From Asterias rubens (Eukaryota; Echinodermata; Asteroidea; Forcipulatida; Asteriidae), in NCBI RefSeq assembly GCF_902459465.1, contig NC_047063.1, positions 15,933,343 to 15,997,342 of the forward strand: a DNA stretch of 64,000 nt, in the 5' to 3' direction. The translations under genes and the position numbers were made by a program. The notes beneath the pieces were generated by a model. It made no database searches. It was not told the DNA's origin and was given only the letters and a program-made list of their open reading frames with translations. Positions 45,476 to 57,400 of this stretch are shown piece by piece (within the stretch, counting starts at the first letter, position 1; every line of letters begins with the position of its first letter).

Positions 45476-46915
45476 ACTTTTTGGCCAATTTTTTTGCTGT
45501 TGAGAGTTTGACAAGTACACAAGGCTTAATAAAAGCCTTGTTGCTTTTGAGGGCAAAATTTGTTGCTTTGTATAGGGCAACATTTGACAAGTACACAAGG
45601 CTGTAGCCTTGTTGCTTTTTAGGGAAAAAGTTGTTGCTTTTTAGGGCAACATTTGATAAGAACACTAGGCTTATAGCCTTGTTGCTTTTTAGGGCAGAAT
45701 TTGTTGTTTTTTAAGGCATACTTTGATAAGTACACAAGGCTAAAGCCTTGTTACTTTTCAGGAAAAGATTTGTTGCTTTTTGGGCCAAAATTTGTTGCTT
45801 TTTAGGGCAACATTTGATAAGCACACAAAGCCTTGTTGCTTTTTAGGACATAATTTGTTGCTTTTTAGTGCAAAATTTGTTGCTTTTTAGGGCAACATTT
45901 GATAAGCACACAAGGCCTTGTTGCTTTTTAGGACAAATTTGTTGCTTTTTGGGGACAAAATTTGTTGCTTTTTAGGGCAGAATTTGTTGTTTTTTAGGGC
46001 AACATTTGATAAGTACACAAGGCTTGTTGCTTTTTAGGGCAACATTTGAAAAGTTCACAAGGTTAGAGACCTGCTAACTCTCATTACAATATACGGCTGG
46101 TTTCCCGTTGTAAAGGTAGTGACCAGCTAAACTCTTATGCAATGTACTGCAATCTTTGGCTGGTTTCCTGTTGTATCAGTAGAGACCAGCTAACTCTTAT
46201 GGACTGTGTACTGCAATCTTTGGCTGGTTTTTCGTTGTAAGACTAGAGACCAGCTAACTCTCATGCAATATGTATTGCAATGTATGGCTGGTTTCCCGTT
46301 GTACAGGTATTGCAATCTTTGGCTGGTTTCTCGTTGTAAATTTGCTGCTTTCTGTGCAAAGTGTAATAAGTACACAAGGCTAAAGCCTTGTTGCTTTGTA
46401 GGGCAAAATTTGTTGCTTTTTAGTGCAAAACTGATAACTACACAAGGCTATAGTCTTGTTGCTTTTTAGGGCAAAATTTGTTGGGTTTTTAGGGCACCAT
46501 TTGATAAGTACACAAGGCAAATTTGTTGCTTTTTAGGGCAGAATTTGTTGTTTTTTAGGGCAACATTTGTTGCTTTTTTATGCAACGTTTGAAAATTCGA
46601 CAAGTACACAAGTAGCCTTGTTGCTTTTTAGGACAAAATTTATTGCTTTTTAGGGCACGATTTGATAAGTACACAAGGCAAAATTTGTTGCTTTTAAGGG
46701 CAACATTGATAAGTACACAAGCCTTGTTGTTTTGAAGGACAAATTGTGTTGCTTTTTAGTGCAAAGTTTGACAAGTACACAAGTCTTGTTGCTTTTTAGG
46801 GCAAAAATTGTTGCTTTGTAGGGCTTTTTTTTTTGGATAAGTACACAAGCCTTGTTGCTTTTTAGGGCAAACTTTTTTTCTTTCAATGCAAAATTTGATA
46901 AACAAAAGATATTCA
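45476..46915. repeat. Mosaic satellite: TTGTTGCTTTTTAGGGCAA with ACACAAGGC spacers
   Basis: Dozens of units of TTGTTGCTTTTTAGGGCAAA alternate with CATTTGATAAGTACACAAGG. They form larger sub-units of varied length. Between about 46065 and 46345 they are interrupted by about five copies of a different unit (GAGACCAGCTAACTCT then GCAATCTTTGGCTGGTTTC). The array stops abruptly near 46915. Confidence 0.85.
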
Positions 46916-48486
46916 CTACCCATGACATGCGTTAAAGATTTCTATAAGTATTTATTCCAACTGTCTCCAATGTCTGAACCAGCAGACAGACTTATAAAAT
47001 GAAAATGTATTGCTATGACAAGTAAAATAAATGTCTTGCATATAAAGGCATGGATGTTTTAAGTTGAATTGTACAAAAAAAACATCATATGAAATGCATA
47101 TAACAACAATCAAAACTTCTATCAGATCCTGATTTCAAAACCTTTACGACAAATACTCTCCACTTAGCTTGAATATTGTTAAAAAGCATCATCAATCTTA
47201 ATTACTATGTCCACACACACCTTTAACAGAATTACGCTAAATATAAAATGTTGAAATAAACACAAATCTGTCTACAAATATACAAATTATAACTCTTTCT
47301 CAGCCCTTTCCAAAAAAATTAAATCTACAACTGATAGACTGAAACATGTTCCAAGTTGGTGACAATAACATAAATATATAAATGCAAGGGTTAAAAATAA
47401 GCATATTAAGGAATATTATTTGTGACAATATAATAATTTTTATGTACTGTATGTTATATTTTCATGATGCATGGTCATGCCCACATAAAGATATACATTT
47501 AAGTACAACATTAATGGCTTGTGTTAGGACAATGTATGTTGAGTTTCGGACAGACAAGTTTAGCACAAAATATTACTGTCATTGGAAATGCATTCATCTT
47601 TCAGAGAGTGTCAGTTAACAAACTGATTTGCCTCGACCAGCAAAAAAAATAAAACCACAAGACCTTGAAAGTTTCACTAATTTTAATGGAATGTTGTGAT
47701 GATTTATTGTTCTGTAGTGATACAAAACAATTATTAATACTTATAATATGAAAGACAATATTAATAAAGGTAAAAGGTAAAAAATAAAAAAATATAAAAA
47801 GTGCTGACAGTTGTACTCGGTAGGAGGTGTTTACATTTGTAAATCATTATCAATTGAAGTGCAAAACAACTACATATTAAAAAAGTAAACACCATGACAG
47901 AATGTTAATCGGTAAAATAATCACTCTATTAAGGGACCATAAATAGACTCAATATATATTTAGCTTTTACTACACCTCCTAATAACAACGAAGGAGGAGT
48001 ATTATCAGAAACATTGGATTTGAATTTGCAGCTTTTGTCTTTCTGACATTCTTGACCAAAGTAGCCAGAATTTGAAAAAATAATTCAGAATTCTAAATTT
48101 GCTGGAGAGTGAACAGCAGTCCCCGTATTCTTAACTGGGTGTCCACATGACACATAGGCTCGCCCATCAACAGGCTCTACAAACAGATTTGGGGTTATTT
48201 GTCCGGTGAAAGTATTGTTTCACTCAAATTTAGTGACAGTGTAACTTCAACAAAAGATTAAAAAATTACTGGTATCGATTTCACAAAGATAGTCCTAACT
48301 TAGGACCAGTCCTAACTTAGGACCAGTCCTAGGACGCTTTAGGAGTTATTAAAAACTTAAGGCAAGTCCTAAGTTAAGACGAGTAACTCGTCCTAGATAA
48401 GAGTGATCTTACCTCTTTGTGAAACCCATCCCTGGTTTCTCTAAAGATCCCTTTAGAACAAGACAACTGGACATTCTATTGCCACC
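46916..48486 (-). other. Probable 3' UTR / downstream region of the DD3-3-like gene
   Basis: AT-rich with no coding exon. TTTATT (AATAAA on the minus strand) at about 46950 is a possible polyadenylation signal. Includes a family D element at 48271-48430. Assignment as UTR is inference. Confidence 0.35.
48271..48430. mobile_element. Family D MITE, copy 2
   Basis: GGTATCGATTTCACAAAGAT at the left and CTTTGTGAAACCCATCC at the right. Interior TCCTAACTTAGGACCAG repeated, then GACGAGTAACTCGTCC. It lies just beyond the DD3-3-like stop codon. Confidence 0.75.
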
Positions 48487-51400
48487 TTACTTGATCATAA
48501 GTCTGCCCTTCTGACTGCGATTGCTGAAGTTATTATTGCGACTCCCCATGTAGAAATACTCTCCCTTTGCGAATTGCATGAGTGCTCCTGGGTATGAAGC
48601 GGGTGCGTTGTTCAGTAGATTGTTCATCGTGTTCTTGTTCGCCACAGATTGAGACGCACAGGTGGCTGCTTCCATACACCTGAAAGGGGCAAGAAATATT
48701 AGACAAATTCATTCTTAGAAAGACACAAACTCTCATGCTGCGGTGTAGTAAGGACTTTTCAGGTGGTGGTGCGAGGGGACAGCCCCACCCCCTTGGCGTT
48801 ACCACTGCTGTTATGTCTGTGTCCAGATTACACAAACAAAATGATTTCCAATAAACTGAAAGCTAAACCTCAAATACAATAATAGGTCACATGCGAGTTA
48901 CATTTGAATAAAATCTGGTACAACGACTTGTTTTATAGTCACAAGTTACAGCTATCAATTGAATTCCTCAGACTATTATAGAGACAGTTGCTATGTCAAA
49001 TGGTTTAGGGCAATCTTTTGTATAGTAAGCTCTAAATAAGCAGAAGCCTGGTACTACTGTTCCATACACATTCCTTCAAAATCGTGTATGGGTGTTTGGC
49101 TTCTCTTGTAATGTAGCAGTCTGAAGAATTCAACTTCAAGTGGTAACTTGTGATCAGGCAAGTCATGTACCAGACATTATTCGCAAATGGATTATTGCAT
49201 CCCAATTCAGTTATGAAAAGAAACAAAACTTCATTCCTGTGGTTGAATGATGGGAAATGAAGCTAGTTACAAAAATTATACCAAAAGGGGAAAAATTACC
49301 AGGTATAATAACTCCAGGTGTCAGGATCTGGAAACAGGGTATACAAATTTGAAAATTGGGGCCCAAAATTTGTCATTTAGAGTTCAATTAGACAATGTCT
49401 AAATTTGTGACTACAGCTCTGGCTGTTGCTATGGACACCTTATGCTCAATGCACACTCGCTTGATGATCATTCCACAGTAGCAGCCATTAAAGGAACATG
49501 TTGCCTTGGATCGGTCGAGTTGGTCTTTGAAAAGCGTTTGTAACCGTTTGTTAAAAAATGCATATGGTTAGAAAGATGTGTTAAAAGTAGAACACAATCA
49601 TCCATACACATTTGCCTTGAAATTGCGTGGTTTTCCTTTTACTTTGCGAACTAACACAGTCGGCCATTTATGGGAGTCAAAAATTTGACTCCCATTAATG
49701 ACCGACCGTGTTTGTCAACGAGGTAAAAGGAAAACCACGCAATTTCGAGTGACACTTGTGTGGATCATTATATTCTACTTTTAAAACATCTTTCTAATCA
49801 TATGCATTTTATAACAAACGGTTACAAACGCTTTTCAAAAACAACTCGACCGATCCAAGGCATCGTGTTCCTTTAACATAGACATGGCTTCATAATCCTG
49901 ACCCATACAAACAAATCTACACATAAAAACAACAACAACAATACCAAACAAACACCCAGAGACCCATTCAGAAAAAAACCCACAATTATTTGAGTTTGAT
50001 TTTTAACCTACTGGTAGAATCCCGAGCTTGCTATGTTGACTGCCAAGTCCTTAGGTGTAATGTTAGGGGTATCCTGGAAGTAAATCCATTTCACTGTAGC
50101 ATCGGTCCACATCGTACTCTGCTCAAAAGGCATCGGATAGTTATCAAGCTGATTCAACATCTGCACAATGTTAGTCCGGTCAGTGCCTGCATATATACAG
50201 AGAGAGAATAACTTGATTTTAGGGTCAGCCTTTTGGCAGTACAAGACTAAAACAGGACATTCAAAAGAGAAAGGCAATGTATGAATAGTTAGCTCAGGCT
50301 ATGCTGTGGCTATTAGTGATTGCTAAAGGTGTTGCTATAGGTAATGCTTTTACCCGTTAGAGACAATTCATTTCTGTATAAACATCACAAAACAAACAGA
50401 CAGTGGTAATATTTTTCATTTCTTTACTCACTTTTTTTTTCAGTAAAATGTCACTAATAATAACATGAAACAGAAAATTCAGTTTTGTGTTCAGATATTG
50501 GGATACATTGATAGCAATCTTATTTGGGAAGTTTCATATCCAGACATGAAGTTTCATATCCAGACATGAAGTTTCATATCCAGACATGACCTTTTGATCT
50601 CTTAATATGAGTGGAAGTAGGTCAAATTTTGCGGCCGTTTGTGGCATTTGGGTACAAGCTGCTTGTGGCCGCTACAAGTGTGATTTCTAAAGGGTTAATC
50701 CACATGCAAATAATAGGGCGGTCAGCTTGGGGTAGTGTTGTCTTGCCTCGCATTCCATCTCTAGGACCCCTGTTCGAATCCCACCGGGGCACTATGTGGA
50801 TTGTGCTTTAACGTCCCTACCTGACTACAAGGGTTTTCCCTGGACTAGTTCTCGGGGTGTCCTGCCACATCTAAAACTTAAACTTCTTCAGTGTCTTCTA
50901 CATTTAGGCTCTTGACTAGTGCATCTACATTGATAAATTTTGTTTTTCTAAGAGTCCTGCCGTCGATTTCACACAACTCTTCCTAACTTAGGATTAGTCT
51001 TGGGACTAAGGACGAGTTAAGTTCCATATCAATAGATGTTAGGACGCATTGAACTCGTTCTAAATTAGGACGGGTTACTCATCCTAAATCAGGATAGGAT
51101 TAATCCATAGAAACATAACCCGGAGAACACCGAGTGTGTCATTGTGTGTCCGTTTTCATTGTATGACCATTTTAAGGATGCGCGTACGATTTCTTTTTTA
51201 CACGTGTATGGCAAAATATTTTGCCATTTTGCCATACAGTAGACAACACATAAGACATCACATTGGCCAATGAAAACACTAGAAACGGTTTATCTGCGAT
51301 GTCGTCTTGCCATTATGCCATAAACGTGGTCACGTGATGCTCATTTTGCCATACACACGTCTCGTGTGATGATCATTTGCCATCACAGAGGGCGGCACAG

Positions 51401-54400
51401 CTCAGCGTTCTCCGGGTTCTATTTCTATGGATTAATCCCAGCGTTTCGTAATATCAGCTCCTGGGCTTCACAACCAGAAATGCAAATAGACGTCTTACCT
51501 CCTCTTCCTTCTCCTGCATCACCAGTCTGACCGTCACCTCCTGGTGCTTGATTATTGTGGGTATTGGATCCTGCAATCAAATCAAATTAAATGGGACTCA
51601 TTATCAACATCCTAGGACGATAACAGAGATGCTCAATTCCTTCATGATTTGCCATCAGAAATCCACCATAAACCAAATGTGCAAAATAAAACTACCTAGC
51701 ACATAAATTACTATACTTTGTATAAAGTATTGTTAAGTTTTCCATTGCCATAAAAAAAAAAGGAAATAAAGGAATGTGCCTGATTTTAATCGCTTTACTG
51801 CAATTGTGTATTAAAGGCACTGGACACGTTTAGTAAAATCTCAAAGGCCAGGATGCTCACTTTGTGTATCCCAACATATGCATAAAATCTTTAAAAACTT
51901 AGAGAAAATTTTGGTTCAATAGGAGACTTTCCAACACTAGGTGGCAGCAGACATACCGGGTAAATTTCCATTGTTTACGTAGTTCTGAACATGCGCATAA
52001 TTCTGAGAACAATGGATTTACCCGGTAAGTCTGCTGCCCTCTATCGTCCCAGAAAGTCTCCCATTGGTCATGAAAGTTGCAAGAAAATATTGCACGGAAA
52101 TACACCCTTGTTGCAAAAATGTGTACATGCTTTCAGATGTGTTCGAAGTGCTTCGGGCCTGAAGTCTTTCTCAGATTCAAATATTTGAGTGAGAAATTAC
52201 GTCTTTCTCAAAAAACTACATCACTTCAACAGCTCTTCATTGCTTTATGCCAAGTGTTTATGCTAAACATTTTTAGTTAAACTCAAAGTGTCCAGTGCCT
52301 TTAAACTCACCTGTCCACTGAAGGTGCACCAGATCACCAGCATTAATCTCCAAATTTTTGGGGATGAAGTCGTATTCTACTGCTGGAAACGTCTGCACAA
52401 TGTTACCTCGCTTCCCCCGGACATTCAAATTGAAGATCTTGGCTGCATTCACATCTGTGAGTATCAAAGTGTATGAAACTGGGTTTATCACTCTTGAAAC
52501 TAATGACAATCAAAACTATTGATGAGAAGCCTACAGCAGCATTCGATAGTATAAAGCAGTTTGAGAAACATTCAACTTTGAATTCAAACAAGCGAATGGT
52601 TCCAAAAAACAAAGGTATTACATTTAAGACTTCGGTGCAGTGAAAAAATTCAGTATAGATTACACACATCCACTGCTATGTATGCAAAGTCAGTATGCTG
52701 GTGTTGTGGACGAATGCTGTCAAACATCGCAGCCCAAAGCAGCCCTTTAATTGATTCGGTTTTTGTTTAAGCCAGTTCGACAAAAAACATGGCTTAAAGA
52801 CACTCTTGGTGAGGGCTACAAGAAAAAAACATGTCTAAATATTATTAGTACTTAGTTTTTGTATAGCGCTTTATCACACCCGATGGACGTATCACACCCG
52901 ATGAAGCGCTCAGTATTTTTTCCTGCAAAGTATGCAGAGCTACGTTTTGAAGTATATATGACACCTATTCCTTTACAAAGAGCCATGTAATGGTTTACAA
53001 GGTGCTATGGCACAATGTGCTACCAGTCAAACCAGGAACACCGAGGCGAACCCCTGCGCTTTATGTTAAGTACACTGGGTTCTTTTAAGGCATTACACAA
53101 CACAAGTGTTTATGACCGGGACTCAAACCCACACTCTAGTGATCAGAAACGCCAGAGCTAGTGATCAGGAACGCCAGAGCTTGAGTCCTTCATTCTAATC
53201 TGCTTGGCCACGAAACACCATTAAAGATAAAGATAACTCAGGGGAGCTGAAGGTAGGAATTGTTATTTCTCTTAAATCTAAGTCCATAGCAGCACAGAGC
53301 TACAGTGTACCAACATTGAAATACAGGGATGAATTTCATCACACTGTGATGCTCAGCTATGAGAAAATGTCACTCAGCAGTAATGGCTTACACCGGCCAA
53401 AATACCATGTCATTAAAACTGATCTGAACTGGTACACCACTATTTTTTCTTCACAAACGGTTTAGCTTAGCATTATTTCCTGCTTAAAAAAATTAAGCTG
53501 ACCGAGTCCTAACTAGGGAAGAGAGAGACATCAAACTTCGTACTAACCATCACCAGCTGGGCGTGGCATCATGATCAGAGCATGGGAACGATCCTGGAAG
53601 GTGCGACCAAACTGGGCTGTATTGATGGCTAGACGAAGGGCCAGACGATCAGCGCCGATATCAACATAGGGATTCTGCTGAACAGGGGAGATGACACCTC
53701 CATTCCTGAAATGGATATTAAAAATAATATTAATAGTAAAAATAACAATAATAATAATAATAACCTGTTTTTATAAAGCGCTTTTCACGCCCGGGGGTGT
53801 CTCAAAGCGCTTCCCGACATTATTAACCCTGGTCACTGGGCCTTAAATCATTCCTCAAACCGTCTCAGCTCTCTGGGGAGTATACAGCCTGTGTGCAATA
53901 TATGCGCTACTCGGCTAAACCAATCACAAGAACCATCTCTGCCCTCACAGGTACCCATTTACCCCTGGGTGGAGAGAAGCGATTACAGTAAAGTGTCTTG
54001 CTCAGAGACACAAGTGTCACGACCGGGGTTCGCACCCAGTGATATAGTACATCAAAGTAATCAATCAAGTTAAAGGTAGGGTCATCGTTTCATTTTTGTC
54101 AGCGACAATAAAAGTCACATGCAAAAGTCTCAGCTGCATACAGTGTCTACTTTAGTGATGAATGAAGCTTGGCACGGTGTGATGTACATGTGTATAACAA
54201 GATTCACTATAAGTAATAGTAAACTTGCGGGTAGAACCATGTACTGAATCTCCTTCGAGGGAGTGGTGGCTTTCTACTGAAGGTGAGCAGAGTATGTTTT
54301 TTCAAAACTTCAAGACCAAACCTGATCTCTTCAGAGCCACCACTTCCTCAGAAGAGATTTAAAACATGGTTGTTACCTGCAAATTATTATTTATAGTTTA

Positions 54401-57400
54401 TTCTTACATTGTCTACTTGATAAGAAAACCGCAGATTCTTTCACAATATTTTCATGAGAGTGTCGGATCCAATCACTTTATCAAAGTGAGAGCCGGATAC
54501 CAACCCCATTCCCCATCTCTGTCAGCAACATTCCCGAATGGACACCAACCCTAAGAAATCTAAGATCGAGTCACGCTCGAAGCAGTTCTCAGATTCAAAA
54601 TTGTCAATGAACTCTTATTGTTTTTTCAAGAAGCGGTACTTTTCAGTACAACTTTTCACAGGATTCTTTCTACCGTTACCATCTTCATGACAATTAGGCT
54701 TCAGAATAAAAATTGCACAATTTTCTTTTTGAAATTGTTACCAAAGTTTGACCCAATCTTTAAAAGTTATGCCTCAAAATAGATATATGGATGAAACACA
54801 ATGAGTATATTCTTCAAAACATAACCAAGTGTTGTAAAAAACATACTTTATCTTAAAAATTACAAACGAATCAATAATAAATCAGTATTGTCCATATAGG
54901 AGAACCTTTTAAAAGAATTAAAGAAAACTACTCAAATATTTCATTCAACAATTTTTCTTCTTGAAAATAATGTAATTAAATTTGGGGTTGAAAAAAAAAC
55001 ACATATTACTAGGGTATACACAGAAAATGCAGAAAATCTACGTACACGTCTTGGTTTTGGGCAGCATCTGTAGTGATTGGATCATAGTCATCTGTGGTGA
55101 TGTTGTATCTGTAATGAATCACAATTTCAAAAAAATATACATTTATATACTATAGCGATTTGAATTGAGGCAAGCCTCTGCACAGATCATCATTGGGGGC
55201 CTTCATTTTACAAATAAAAAATGAGGAAAATCTAGAACATGTACATCTAAAACATGTAAAAAAAAAAAAAAAAAAAAAACTACAGCAACCCTAAAGGAAA
55301 GATTAAAGCAAAAGAGTAAAAAACAAACTCCTCAGAAGGGAAATTGTTCTTTGCTAACAACTTTTGAAATGAAATTTTAACAGGTTAGTTTTATGGTATA
55401 TACATGTAGCTAACTACACAGGATTGAAACAAACAGTAAGTTCCAATAGACCGATCCATTAAGGTCCGCCCCATTGCGTATTGACCAATCACAACCCATT
55501 GCGCAACCAAAAGTCCTACAAAATAAGGTCCGACATGCGTGTGCGTATGCTTGGCGCGCGCGACAGAGTTGTGCAGAATGGCATTGAAGTGGCTCTTGTG
55601 TTCTTGCTCACACGTGCGCCGTGGGCGGAGGAGCCTAATGGATCGGTCTATTACCAAACATACACAATCCCTTTAAGAGAATTTGACAGCTTTATTTCAA
55701 CTACAATTACCTAAGTCGTGTAACGCATCTTTGTGTGTTTCCAGATGGGAAGTACGGCATAGTCCATTCATACTGACTGGCTTCTCCGCCCCTTGTATTC
55801 CCCAGGTGATTAACCCTGGTCCATGGGGCCGGCTGACAATCTGGAGGATCTAAAGCTACTAGGCATTGCTCTGTCATCTCTCCTTCGGGACGACCCCATA
55901 CGTAGCGTACACCATCAGTACCAGATCTTGCTGTACAAGCTGCAGCAGTATTGTATTCTGATGTGGGATCAAAGAAATTGTTTCTGGGATTTGGGTACTA
56001 TTTTGTGGACGCAAAACACAATGTCCACTGATTTTAATACATTAAATTAACACGATTTGAAGATAATGATGGTAGAAAGCTTCCCTTAAAATATTACTTG
56101 CTGAGGTGCTGTAGTTTTTATCTACTATCATTATCTTCAAAATGTGCAAGTATAATCTGTAAAAAGTGAATCTGCGGACATTTTGTTTTGTGTAACAAAA
56201 AGTACCCAGACCCTTTAATACAGGCATAATATTTGGTCCCCAGAAAAAAAGTAGGACAACTTGACTTAGTACATGCCTGGTGTAGACTTGCCGCTTAAAT
56301 AGTATTTTATAGGCTATTTAATCAAAGTTTTTCAGATTTTGTCAATGGCAATAAAAATTGTAAATCAGACTAAAGTAGGAAGAATAATATCATGCCAGTT
56401 TTAGATGGGGATTACAATTCTAATACAGGCCTGATAATGATACATGATCCTTGGAAAGACGAGGGAAAGACGAAGGGTTGACCTACACACATGTACTTGT
56501 TCATATGGTGCAGGGTTTACTAGACTTTGCAGCAGGCTATTCAATCACACATTGCTTCAAAATTGGCATGCCATGGTGGGCAGTTGCTTAGTGTATGGGC
56601 TCAAGAAATAACTCTTAAATATTTGCGCATCAATCCTTTCTGGTCATGCACTTTTCAAATGATGGTAGTAAATACTTACGTGGCGCTTTCTCTAGATAGT
56701 TGGTGAAGGCCAACCACTGGCCGCCATTTTCCGTGCACTCTGCCTCATTGTTCCATCGAGACCAGTGCTTGCGGTCACCAGTGTTACCATTGCCATAGGT
56801 TTCCACACATTCATGTTTCTGCATTACGTTGTAACTTTCTGACTGGTAAAACCTAGAAGTTGATTAAAAAAATACATTTTCAAAGCGATGACACACAATG
56901 AAAACATAGCACACCAGTAGGATCATATCTATTACTATTATTATTATTAATAATAAAAAATAATAATGATATCTGATTCAAAGGCCCTTGGGTAGATTAT
57001 ACAAAGAGGTATGACTAGTCCTAGGCTAGCTTTTGGTAGTTACACGCTTTGTAAATACTCAAAATATAAATTAGAATAAAAAGTTACTTGGTAACGAGCA
57101 ACAGAGAGCTGTTGGTAGTATACAACATTGTGAGAAACAACTCCTTCTACTAGAGTAATGTAGTTTTTGAAACAAAAGGTAACTTCTCACACTCAAATAT
57201 TTGAATCTACTAAAGACTTCAGGCCTGAAGCCATTTTCGGGCATCTGAAAGAACACAAATTTGTGCAACAAGGGTGGCTTTTCTTTCATTTTTTTCTTGC
57301 ATCTTCAATGACAAATTGAGCCAAATTCTTCACAGATTTTAAATTTTATTCATTTAATGTTGGAATACACCAAGCTTTCTAGAATACTGGTCTTTGACAA

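Noticed and set aside
45476-46915. CRISPR-like array of spaced repeats
   Set aside because: Eukaryotic context, repeat units and spacers are both degenerate and repeated, with no cas genes.
48533-48835. 100-aa minus frame overlapping the last DD3-3 exon
   Set aside because: Different frame from the conserved C-terminus and mostly in the intron.
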